In this document: piece after piece, positions 7,130 to 14,507 of the stretch | Numbering within the stretch: position 1 is the first letter of the stretch | How the letters are laid out: the number at the start of each line of letters is the position of its first letter | Source: Candidatus Harrisonbacteria bacterium | GTDB taxonomy: Bacteria > Patescibacteriota > Minisyncoccia > UBA6257 > 1-14-0-10-44-23 | Assembly: GCA_023244975.1 (NCBI GenBank) | Contig: JAHFLG010000017.1 | Coordinates: 1 to 19,493, forward strand | Length of the DNA stretch: 19,493 nt | Direction of reading: 5' to 3' | Notes under the pieces: generated by a model | Told to the model about the DNA's origin: nothing | Databases searched by the model: none | What the model saw: the letters and a program-made list of their open reading frames with translations, nothing else | Made by a program: the position numbers and the translations under genes

Positions 7130-7216
7130 GGAAGCGTGGCAGAGTGGTCGAATGCGGCGCACTTGAAATGCGCTAGATCCGAAAGGGTCTCGGGGGTTCG
7201 AATCCCTCCGCTTCCG
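7130..7216 (+). tRNA. tRNA-Ser(UGA)
   Basis: A complete 87-nt type II tRNA. Acceptor GGAAGCG pairs with CGCTTCC; the anticodon stem GCGCA/TGCGC encloses CTTGAAA with anticodon TGA at 7164-7166. A long variable arm (GATCC-GAAA-GGGTC) and a T arm with TTCGAAT follow. The discriminator is G, typical of Ser. CCA is not encoded. The body is close to the tRNA-Ser(CGA) at 15794. Confidence 0.96.
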
Positions 7217-7239
7217 CAGATTCTCATCTTAAGTGACTA

Positions 7240-7248
7240 TGGTATACT
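7240..7248 (+). promoter_or_regulatory. Extended -10 before the 7255 gene, leaderless spacing
   Basis: TGGTATACT is an extended -10 (TATACT at 7243-7248, five of six consensus) ending exactly 6 nt before the ATG at 7255. No clear -35 is present, as is common with extended -10 promoters. The message would start at the start codon. Confidence 0.55.
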
Positions 7249-7254
7249 TTTGAT

Positions 7255-7656
7255 ATGGCTGAAATAAAGAATCCGGAAATTTTTAATCAGGAAATCGCAG
7301 ATCTCGAAGCAAAGCTTGCAGCCAAAAAGCAGGAGTTAATGAAGAGCGGCACTGAAAGCTCCGAGAAAACAGTGTTTAAACAGGTTGTCCGTGAACACGC
7401 CAGTCCAGAAGCCTCACTCGGGTCATTCATTCCATCTCAAAAACCGCAGACCACCACACCGACTCGAACAACAACTCCTGCCGATGAAGAAAAACTTAAT
7501 GTCTTTATTTCCCACGCGTTTGCCAAAGGAATTGCTTCGGCTATTAAAGAGGCAAAATCAACAGGAGATGCCTATTTTGTCGATCTACTTCACGACCGGC
7601 TCGCCGACGAGTACTATCAAAAATTACTGCAGGCGCGGAAAATAATTCCGGGCTAA
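7255..7656 (+). CDS. Small coiled-coil protein, partner of the translocase-like ATPase (hypothetical)
   Basis: A 133-residue protein without signal peptide or membrane segment. Residues about 5-30 form a Lys/Glu/Ala-rich coiled coil, about 55-75 are a Pro/Thr-rich low-complexity linker, and about 78-130 form a helical end (NVFISHAFAKGIASAIKEAK and LLHDRLADEYYQKLLQA). I do not recognise the family. Its stop is one base before the ATG of the 825-residue ATPase at 7658, which indicates translational coupling. A regulator, anchor or assembly factor of that ATPase is the natural guess but rests only on position. Confidence 0.8.
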   Translation: MAEIKNPEIFNQEIADLEAKLAAKKQELMKSGTESSEKTVFKQVVREHASPEASLGSFIPSQKPQTTTPTRTTTPADEEKLNVFISHAFAKGIASAIKEAKSTGDAYFVDLLHDRLADEYYQKLLQARKIIPG

Positions 7657-7657
7657 T

Positions 7658-10135
7658 ATGCTTCTGTCTGCATCCATCATAGTTTTTCTTATTCTGATTG
7701 TCGGCGCAGCAATTTTTATCAGTCATCTGCGAAAGCGAGGCGAATTTTCTCACTCACTCGGACTCGGTCTCCTCAAAATCGCCCTACCAAAGGCCGTTGA
7801 TGATAGCGAGCGCCAAAAAATAACTGTTAATGACGTCCGCGAAAAAATTGCGCTTATGGAACAGGTCTTTTCACAGCTATCCACCATTCGCGAACATGGC
7901 CTCCACGCCTGGCTCTATGGAAAGCCGTCATTCTCATTTGAACTAGCCGTGCCGCACACCGGTCAGGAAGTATTATTCTTTTTAGCAGTACCTCGGAGAC
8001 ACCTGTCGAGCGCTGAGAAATTGATCCAAGGCGTGTATCCCGAGGCGTTAGTGGAACGAGTTCAAGACTACACTATCTTTCATCCACATGGCGCGGTAAG
8101 CGCCGCAGCCGGAAAGGGAAAGGATAAATTTCTGCCCCTAAAAACCTATCAAACGCTTGACGCGGATCCCCTCAGTAGTATCTTAAACGCCTTTTCTAAA
8201 ATCGCCCATGAAGGCGAAGGATTGGCGTTGCAAATAGTTGCTCAGAAAGCGGATCGCAAGTGGAATAGGATAATCATTAAAATAGGTCGCCATCTACGCG
8301 AAGGTAAAACTTTGTTTAAGGCGATGCACGACGCAAAGAAAAATATCTTCTACCAGACGTTCAAAAGTAGTTTTAAGCCAAAGAAAAAAGACGGCGAGGA
8401 GGAACGGGATACATACAGCAATGAGAGACGCACCGGTATTACTAATGATGCGCTCACCCAGCTGTTTGAGAAAAAAGGCGGTAAGATATTGTTTAATGCC
8501 AATATTCGCATTGTCGCATCAGCCGAAACTCAGGAACGCTCAGACGCGCTTCTGCAAGAATTGATCACGCCATTTTCTCAGTTTACGAATGAAGAAACTA
8601 ACACTCTTCACTTCACTAGAGAGCATGGCCGAGGTAAGCAGAAAGTCATTTATCAATATGCGTTTCGTGTTCCCGACAAAGGCAGTCGCATCATCCTCTC
8701 GTCAGAGGAACTGACCAGCATGCTTCATATGCCGAATACGGTGCTTGGCGCGGCCAACGTCGCGGTGGTTAAATCAAAAGGTGCGGCCGCTCCGGCAAAT
8801 ATGCCACGTGAAGGCCTACTCCTCGGCGTCAATCTCTACCGAGGCGTTGAAACGCCGGTTCGCATCATGCCCGAAGACCGTCTACGTCACTTTTATATCA
8901 TTGGTCAGACCGGCACCGGTAAGACGCATGTTATGCGCAACATGATCATTCAGGACATCGAAGAAGGAAAAGGTGTCTGCTTTATTGACCCGCACGGCGA
9001 CATGGTTGAGGACATCCTCGGTTGCGTGCCCGCCGCTCGCATCAAGGACGTTATTTATTTTAATCCCGGTGACGTGGCACGACCAATGGGTCTTAACATG
9101 CTCGAATACGACACTAATTATCCGGAGCAAAAAACCTTTGTTATCAACGAGCTGCTCGAAATTTTCAATAAGCTCTATGACATGAAGACGGCCGGAGGTC
9201 CGATGTTTGAACAGTACTTTAGAAACGCGACCGGACTCGTGATGGAAGATCCTGCCTCAGGCAACACGCTGCTTGAAATTAACCGCGTGTTCGTAGATAA
9301 AAAATTCCGCGACTATAAACTTGCCCACTGCGCCAACCCGCTCATCAAAACCTTCTGGCGAGAAGTCGCCGAAAAAGCCGGCGGCGATGCTTCGCTGCAA
9401 AACATCGTCCCCTATATCAGCTCTAAGTTCGACTCATTTCTCAGCAACGAAATCATGCGACCTATTGTGGCTCAGGAAAAGTCAGCATTTAAACTGCGAG
9501 AAGTCATGGACTCCAGCAAAATTCTTCTTATCAATCTCAGTAAAGGACGGCTTGGAGAGCTTAACTCGTCGCTTATTGGTCTCATCATGGTCGGTAAAAT
9601 CCTCATGGCGGCGTTTAGCCGCGGCGACCTACCGGCAGCACAGCGGAAAGACTTCTTTCTCTATGCTGATGAGTTTCAAAACGTCGCAACCACGAGCATC
9701 GAGACCATCCTTTCTGAGGCTCGTAAATATCGCCTTGGCCTCATCATTGCGCACCAGTTTATTGCCCAGCTTGAAGATGAGATCAAAGACGCGGTATTCG
9801 GCAACGTCGGGTCAATGGCGGCCTTTCGTGTCGGCGCTGAAGACGGAGAGTTCCTGGAAAAACAGTTCAGTCCAAACTTTAACCAAAGCGATCTTATCAA
9901 TATCGACAACCGCAACTGCTACGTGCGCATGCTTATTAATGGCCAGACGGCACCGGCCTTCACCATGAAGACGCTGCCGGGACCAAAATCAGACGAAAAT
10001 ATCCGCGAAAAAGCTAAAGAGTTTAGCCGACTTAGCTACGGTCGCGACCGCGCCATTGTCGAAGAAGAAGTCATGGAAAAATTCCGCACCGTCGAAGCCG
10101 CCAAAAAGCCACCAGCCCCCGCTAGCCCATTCTAG
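7658..10135 (+). CDS. Membrane-anchored HerA/VirD4/TraG-like DNA translocase ATPase
   Basis: An 825-residue protein. Residues 3-22 are an N-terminal transmembrane helix. About 60-360 are an alpha/beta region of unclear family, with a lysine-rich, probably disordered insert at 235-260. About 385-780 are an additional-strand P-loop ATPase of the FtsK/HerA/VirD4 group. Walker A is GQTGTGKT (416-423), a conserved acidic strand is CFIDPHGDM (441-449), Walker B is FFLYADEF (666-673), and the following IIAHQF (696-701) is the strand with the sensor-like residues. The end is Pro/Ala-rich. Such proteins pump DNA or protein through membranes in conjugation, and Patescibacteria often carry them outside a recognisable T4SS. 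None of VirB6, VirB8-10, relaxase or pilin genes is in the window. Its stop overlaps the stop of the convergent 99-residue gene as CTAG. Confidence 0.85.
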   Translation: MLLSASIIVFLILIVGAAIFISHLRKRGEFSHSLGLGLLKIALPKAVDDSERQKITVNDVREKIALMEQVFSQLSTIREHGLHAWLYGKPSFSFELAVPHTGQEVLFFLAVPRRHLSSAEKLIQGVYPEALVERVQDYTIFHPHGAVSAAAGKGKDKFLPLKTYQTLDADPLSSILNAFSKIAHEGEGLALQIVAQKADRKWNRIIIKIGRHLREGKTLFKAMHDAKKNIFYQTFKSSFKPKKKDGEEERDTYSNERRTGITNDALTQLFEKKGGKILFNANIRIVASAETQERSDALLQELITPFSQFTNEETNTLHFTREHGRGKQKVIYQYAFRVPDKGSRIILSSEELTSMLHMPNTVLGAANVAVVKSKGAAAPANMPREGLLLGVNLYRGVETPVRIMPEDRLRHFYIIGQTGTGKTHVMRNMIIQDIEEGKGVCFIDPHGDMVEDILGCVPAARIKDVIYFNPGDVARPMGLNMLEYDTNYPEQKTFVINELLEIFNKLYDMKTAGGPMFEQYFRNATGLVMEDPASGNTLLEINRVFVDKKFRDYKLAHCANPLIKTFWREVAEKAGGDASLQNIVPYISSKFDSFLSNEIMRPIVAQEKSAFKLREVMDSSKILLINLSKGRLGELNSSLIGLIMVGKILMAAFSRGDLPAAQRKDFFLYADEFQNVATTSIETILSEARKYRLGLIIAHQFIAQLEDEIKDAVFGNVGSMAAFRVGAEDGEFLEKQFSPNFNQSDLINIDNRNCYVRMLINGQTAPAFTMKTLPGPKSDENIREKAKEFSRLSYGRDRAIVEEEVMEKFRTVEAAKKPPAPASPF

Positions 10136-10431
10136 TTCGAAAGGGTATCGATTTCTGCGTGCAGGCGCTGCAGATCAATGTCCTCGTTTACTTCGCTCTG
10201 AGCCTGCTTCATGCTGCGAATAAGAAGTACTGCGTCCTCAAGAGCAGCCTTGTACTCAAGATTAACGGCGGTCAGAGCTTCAAGGTAAGCCATAGTGTAG
10301 GTAATAAAGGCCTGCCCACGCTCTTCGTCATGGAGCATCTCCGAGCTAAACACCTGCTTAAGCATTCCCTCAGCTTCATCCCAGCGCTTCTGCTTCATCA
10401 GTTCGTCGATTTTATATAGTTGAGCTTGCAT
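10132..10431 (-). CDS. Small helical, TPR-like protein (hypothetical)
   Basis: A 99-residue acidic protein that is almost entirely helical. The helix-turn-helix text MKQKRWDEAEGMLKQVF followed by EERGQAFITYTMAYLEAL resembles one or two TPR-like hairpins, but the consensus is incomplete and I do not name a family. It follows the 1030-residue protein by 12 bp on the same strand, so the two are probably cotranscribed and may bind one another. A weak TATCAA lies 6 nt before the ATG and could give an extra start. Its 3' end overlaps the ATPase gene by 4 bp. Confidence 0.72.
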   Translation of the reverse strand: MQAQLYKIDELMKQKRWDEAEGMLKQVFSSEMLHDEERGQAFITYTMAYLEALTAVNLEYKAALEDAVLLIRSMKQAQSEVNEDIDLQRLHAEIDTLSN

Positions 10432-10443
10432 ACTAGATTGATA

Positions 10444-13400
10444 TTAAACGTTAAGCCGCAACAGAATTGCTTTTAATACAATAATTTTGTCCTCATTCTT
10501 TCCCGCGGCTTTGGCCTCTTCCTGCTCAATAGCCCACTGCAGACTTTCAAGGATGACGGCTTTAGACTTATCTCCATAGGACTTCATTGTATCCATCAGT
10601 TGCTTCGCCGTGCCCTTTTCAGGCAAAAACTCTTCAAGCAGCTTACGTACTGATTTTTTTGCCGCCTCAACAAGCTCGGCGCTGACGTTGGTTACGTCAA
10701 TCATACCTTCATAATCTTCGCTGACCCGCGGATTCTTTGACTGCTCTATCTGCTCCAGCTTCTTTGCGACTTCAGCTATTTTTTCAGGAGTAGGATTATT
10801 TGTCAGAGTACCGATAAGGTCAGCACGTAACCCATCAGTAAAAGTACTCATAGTCTCCTTGAACATCTGTGAATCTTTAAACACCTGGTGCCGTAGTGTC
10901 GCAAATTCCGCTTCAAGTTCAGTCTTGCGCTTCTGCGCGGCATCAATTGAGTTAATACTCTTGCGAACTTTCTGATAGTTCTCAAGAACTCGGCCAAAAC
11001 GGTTTCCGATCATGTTCAGTTTGCGGCGCTCCCATTTTTCCTCGCGTTTGAATGATTTCAATTTTTCAGCCGCCTGCTTAAGCGTTAATCCATAGCGCGT
11101 CTTCATCCACGCCTCTCGATTGGCATAGCCTGAGCTAAAGAGTTTTCCCATGAAGCCCTTAAATCCTGTAGTCATTTCTTCTGCCTCCTTGGCATAATAG
11201 AGAGTAGTCTTAGCTGCCTTCCATGCAACGAGCTGTTGCTCATACTCGGCCTTCAGCTGATCGCGCTCCTCCGGCAGCCGTTTATCTCGAGCATACACAA
11301 GTGCATCTCTCGCATCCTCAGTTTCAAGAATCTTATTCATATCTTCCATTTCCTGTACCAGCGAACCCGGCCTTTCTAGGCCATCGATTGGCTTGCCCTG
11401 TTCGTCTACAACCTGCTTACGCCCGAATTGTTCGGTGGCCAGCTGCATTTTTTCTATCAGTGCGTTTAATTTTCGCGGATCTTCAATGACCATCTCCTCA
11501 AATTTTTTATTAATCGCAAGCTGCCGCGACGCAGGAATCTCCATCTTCAAATCTGCCTTCACTTTTGCATTGGTGATTTTTCGGTATTCCTTAATGGCAC
11601 TCTGTAGTCCACTAAACGCTTCCTGTGCACGTTCAAACCGTTGCTGGCCAAAGTCAGTATTAATATCAAATGGCTCGGTTTCTTTACCCTTAAACCAGGG
11701 TCGATCTTTAACCGCATCAAACTTTTTGAAAAAATCGCGGAAGTCCGGCCGGCTGATAGCTTCAACGTAATCATTCGGCAACTCCTCAAAATCGAAATCC
11801 ACCGGCTCGGGAGTTGCCACGGATCCAACCGTAACTCCGGTAAATTTCTGATAGTCCTGGCGTAAACTCTCAACAAATCTAATCACCTGTGCTTTAAATT
11901 CAGGTACTGCATCAGGAACCCGATCTGTCTTTGCTGCCTGGTCAAGAATACCAAACAAACGGCGCGTGTTAGCGCTCAATGGCATGCGCCGTCCATTCAT
12001 CGTCTGCGCAAGCCCAAGCATCTGCTCAATACCGCTCAGTGCCTCACCACGCAAAGGCGTCGTCATTTTACGCATACTCAACAGACGAATAACATTACTC
12101 TTAATGCCATCAATGGCGTTGCCGATATGCAACAGCTCTTTACCAATTGCCGCTCGTTCCGCATCAGACGGAAGAACGGTATTTTTTTCTTCAAAATATC
12201 TAGCTCGAGCCTCATCAAGCTCCTCCTTTTCATTCTCGGAGAGATTGGTCGGTAGTCTTCCTCTTATTTTCTCTCGCCGCGCAATGGCCGCAAGCCGCTG
12301 ATTAAAAAAGGTGGCAGTATTACGAATCATCTCTTTACTGTCTTTAACGGAAGCATCCTTATGAATCTCTGTTTCATCAGGACTAAGGGTTCCGCGTACG
12401 TTATTTAACGCAAATATCTTACCAAGATGGCGGCGCAGGGCTAATACATAAAGTGAACGCCATTCAGCCCGTCCTTCGGCTCGATACATCGCTTCAAGCG
12501 GCTTCAGCTCCTTATCTAACTCATCAAGGAACTCTGTCAAACGATTAAATTTCTGCGTATCAAGATACTGGCGCTGATCCCTTTTCTGCTGCGTAGTCAG
12601 ACCGCGAGTCAGGGACCAATCAAAAAATTCCTGTTGCGCGGTCGCCATTTTTACTAAAAGTTCACTGCGATATACGGCCTGATCAGGGGTTGCTGGAGCA
12701 CCAATATTATTAAGTCGAACGTTTAGCTCAGTAACCCGCTCCATATACTCGTCCCCAGCTACATCAAAATGATCCGGGGTCGCCGGCGCACCAGTGGGCG
12801 CAGGCGGAGGTCCGGGTGGAGGCGGTGGAGCTGCGGGCGGAACACCCGTTGGCATACTCGGAATCGGTGTAGGCGTCGGAGGACTGAATGCAGCAGCGAC
12901 CGCGGCAGCATCTAATGCCTGTTGTGCTTGTAAATCCTGCTCTGCTTGAGCAATAGTTGGGGATTTTCTTGCTGCCGGAACTCGAACATACGTGTCCTCC
13001 ACCGTCCGTTCGATTATGCCACGCTTGCGTAAGTCGGCAAGTACTGATCGTATGTCAGAACTGCGGACAAGTTTTCCTGTATCGCTATCATGGTCTTCAA
13101 TGAATCTATCAAAAGATCGAACATCCGCACCTTCATCAAAGCCGGCAAGCTCCCAGATAATTTCCTGGATACGCTCCTTTAACATTGGCTCAAATGTTTG
13201 CAGCGGCTCCTTACTAAGATCCGGAGCTGGAGGAAAGGTTGTATCACGAATGGTTGGATCCAACTCGTACATTGACGTTCCGGCGTTCTTTATCACGCCA
13301 TCTTTTTTCAAAGCTTCAATAAGAACCCTCGCATCGGCTAAGGAAAGACCACTGGCATGCTTCAAATCAGCACGAGTTACCGGCGAACCAACTGGAGTTT

Positions 13401-13536
13401 CCAGTAATTTCTGAAGAACTGGTTCAACAGCAGCTTTAACAACATCCTTCAGCCCACTGATTTTTGGTTTTGCAATAACTGCATCGAGCGCCTCACGAAA
13501 GGGCTTACGGCCTAACGGTTGATCAATGCTGCTCAT
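10444..13536 (-). CDS. Large winged-helix and coiled-coil protein (unrecognised)
   Basis: A 1030-residue protein with no signal peptide or membrane helix, so cytoplasmic. Residues about 30-93 and about 115-187 look like two winged-helix domains, each with a recognition-helix-like segment followed by a short wing (SLADARVLIEALKKDGVIKN and SDIRSVLADLRKRGIIERTV). A Pro-rich linker spans about 219-254 and includes five consecutive prolines. The phrase GAPATPD occurs at 249-255 and again at 279-285. From about 262 to the end the chain is highly charged and helical, with long predicted coiled coils, notably at 850-920 and 940-1030. I recognise no named family. The layout suggests a DNA-binding head on a long scaffold, as in nucleoid or segregation proteins, but that is inference. 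It has the strongest promoter in the window. Confidence 0.85.
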   Translation of the reverse strand: MSSIDQPLGRKPFREALDAVIAKPKISGLKDVVKAAVEPVLQKLLETPVGSPVTRADLKHASGLSLADARVLIEALKKDGVIKNAGTSMYELDPTIRDTTFPPAPDLSKEPLQTFEPMLKERIQEIIWELAGFDEGADVRSFDRFIEDHDSDTGKLVRSSDIRSVLADLRKRGIIERTVEDTYVRVPAARKSPTIAQAEQDLQAQQALDAAAVAAAFSPPTPTPIPSMPTGVPPAAPPPPPGPPPAPTGAPATPDHFDVAGDEYMERVTELNVRLNNIGAPATPDQAVYRSELLVKMATAQQEFFDWSLTRGLTTQQKRDQRQYLDTQKFNRLTEFLDELDKELKPLEAMYRAEGRAEWRSLYVLALRRHLGKIFALNNVRGTLSPDETEIHKDASVKDSKEMIRNTATFFNQRLAAIARREKIRGRLPTNLSENEKEELDEARARYFEEKNTVLPSDAERAAIGKELLHIGNAIDGIKSNVIRLLSMRKMTTPLRGEALSGIEQMLGLAQTMNGRRMPLSANTRRLFGILDQAAKTDRVPDAVPEFKAQVIRFVESLRQDYQKFTGVTVGSVATPEPVDFDFEELPNDYVEAISRPDFRDFFKKFDAVKDRPWFKGKETEPFDINTDFGQQRFERAQEAFSGLQSAIKEYRKITNAKVKADLKMEIPASRQLAINKKFEEMVIEDPRKLNALIEKMQLATEQFGRKQVVDEQGKPIDGLERPGSLVQEMEDMNKILETEDARDALVYARDKRLPEERDQLKAEYEQQLVAWKAAKTTLYYAKEAEEMTTGFKGFMGKLFSSGYANREAWMKTRYGLTLKQAAEKLKSFKREEKWERRKLNMIGNRFGRVLENYQKVRKSINSIDAAQKRKTELEAEFATLRHQVFKDSQMFKETMSTFTDGLRADLIGTLTNNPTPEKIAEVAKKLEQIEQSKNPRVSEDYEGMIDVTNVSAELVEAAKKSVRKLLEEFLPEKGTAKQLMDTMKSYGDKSKAVILESLQWAIEQEEAKAAGKNEDKIIVLKAILLRLNV

Positions 13537-13542
13537 AAAAAT

Positions 13543-13571
13543 ATTATACTATATAAAATAGTATTTGTCAA
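13543..13571 (-). promoter_or_regulatory. Consensus sigma70 promoter of the 1030-residue protein
   Basis: On the minus strand TTGACA (13571-13566) and TATAAT (13548-13543) are both perfect hexamers with exactly 17 nt between them. Only 6 nt (ATTTTT) separate the -10 from the ATG at 13536. Standard -10 to start-site spacing puts +1 on the start codon, so the mRNA should be leaderless. The -35 begins one base after the upstream acetyltransferase stop. Confidence 0.85.
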
Positions 13572-13994
13572 TTAGAGCGTTAATCGATAAAAATTCTTGT
13601 TCAGCTTTTTAAAGCCAGCTTTTTCATACATCACATTAGCAATAATCCGCTCTGGATCGCTTTCAAGATGCAGCTTAGTCACTCCCCGCTTCTTGGCCTG
13701 CTCTATTGCCGCAGAGGTCATGGCCTTGCCCAAGCCCTTACCGCGATGCGCCTGATCAACCACAACATGAGTAATCTCGCCATACAGGCCCGAGATTGTA
13801 GTAAAGTACCCAATCGTCGTCATGGCAACGATTCTGCCGTTATCCCGAATGACTACGATATCGCTATCGCTTTCAAGTAGTCCTTTAACTTTTGATTCGG
13901 ATGGCAGAGTCCGCTCTGGGGCCATCTGACGATATAGCTCCAGCAGATCCTCAAGATGTTCCTTTGAAAAAGACTTAAGAAGCTCTGTTTGCAT
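13572..13994 (-). CDS. GNAT family N-acetyltransferase
   Basis: A 140-residue member of the Gcn5-related fold, which transfers an acetyl group from acetyl-CoA to an amine. The acetyl-CoA pyrophosphate loop is clear in VVVDQAHRGKGLGKAM (the Q/R-x-x-G-x-G/A motif, about residues 97-112), preceded by strand GEITHVVV and followed by the helix SAAIEQAKKRG and strand VTKLHLES. The terminal ANVMYEKAGFKKLNKNFYRL is the usual C-terminal motif with N, Y and GF. The substrate cannot be told. The gene begins right after the terminator of the 135-residue gene, so it needs its own promoter; a TAAGAT ends 6 nt before the ATG. It ends 35 bp before the 1030-residue gene. Confidence 0.93.
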   Translation of the reverse strand: MQTELLKSFSKEHLEDLLELYRQMAPERTLPSESKVKGLLESDSDIVVIRDNGRIVAMTTIGYFTTISGLYGEITHVVVDQAHRGKGLGKAMTSAAIEQAKKRGVTKLHLESDPERIIANVMYEKAGFKKLNKNFYRLTL

Positions 13995-14000
13995 AGACTA

Positions 14001-14006
14001 ATCTTA
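14001..14006 (-). promoter_or_regulatory. Possible -10 of the GNAT gene
   Basis: TAAGAT (four of six consensus) ends 6 nt before the ATG at 13994. Context helps: a strong terminator lies immediately upstream, so a promoter is needed in this short gap. No -35 is recognisable. Confidence 0.4.
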
Positions 14007-14010
14007 ACCT

Positions 14011-14035
14011 AAAAAAACGCTGCCCGCTAGGCAGC
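14011..14035 (-). terminator. Intrinsic terminator enclosing the stop codon of the 135-residue gene
   Basis: On the minus strand GCTGCC (14035-14030) pairs with GGCAGC (14024-14019) around TAGCG, then one G and seven T follow. The TAG at 14029-14027 in the loop is the gene's own stop codon, so coding sequence forms half of the hairpin. Confidence 0.85.
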
Positions 14036-14434
14036 TATTCTCAAATCCTCTTCCGGCGCCTCATCAACAATTTTTCCAAGTTTCAGCTCTTCCACCATCT
14101 TTCCAATCAACCCTACCTTTGCTTCATTTCCGTTGACCAGTCGCAGTTCATCCATCGTAGTTTCAAGTAACTTGATAAAATAATCTTTTGTCTGGCTCAT
14201 AGTTTTCGAACCCAGCGGTCGGCTCAGTCGCTCCTCAATATTCAAATCTTTCTTAAAGCGTTCAAAGTCTTGGAATCCGGTTGCCGTAAAATCTCTGATC
14301 GCCTCATCAATTTCTTCAATGGTCGCATGGATCAGCTCGAGATCGGCATTACCCTTCTCCACGGCCTCAAGATCATGAAGCGCCGGCTCGGGAATAAAGG
14401 ATTCATTAAATGCATTAAAATTTTCAGTTGGCAT
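14027..14434 (-). CDS. Helical acidic protein (hypothetical)
   Basis: A 135-residue acidic, mainly helical protein without membrane segment or recognised motif. The N-terminal 20 residues are Asn/Phe/Pro-rich, about 24-50 form an acidic helix (ELIHATIEEIDEAIRDF), and the rest is two more helices. Its last codons are part of an intrinsic terminator, so it is a single-gene unit. Upstream, TATACT (14473-14468) could be its -10, giving a leader of roughly 27 nt that contains a weak terminator-like hairpin. I cannot suggest a function. Confidence 0.75.
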   Translation of the reverse strand: MPTENFNAFNESFIPEPALHDLEAVEKGNADLELIHATIEEIDEAIRDFTATGFQDFERFKKDLNIEERLSRPLGSKTMSQTKDYFIKLLETTMDELRLVNGNEAKVGLIGKMVEELKLGKIVDEAPEEDLRIAA

Positions 14435-14437
14435 AGC

Positions 14438-14460
14438 AAAAAATGGTTACAGCGAAACCA
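14438..14460 (-). terminator. Weak terminator-like hairpin after purT or in the leader of the 135-residue gene
   Basis: On the minus strand TGGTT and AACCA pair around a 7-nt loop and six T follow, ending 3 nt before the ATG at 14434. It could end the purT transcript. If the promoter at 14468-14473 is real it would instead lie in the leader and attenuate the next gene. A 5-bp stem is marginal. Confidence 0.35.
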
Positions 14461-14507
14461 CCACTTTAGTATATACCCCTTTTACTTAAATCTAACTGTT
14501 AAGAACT

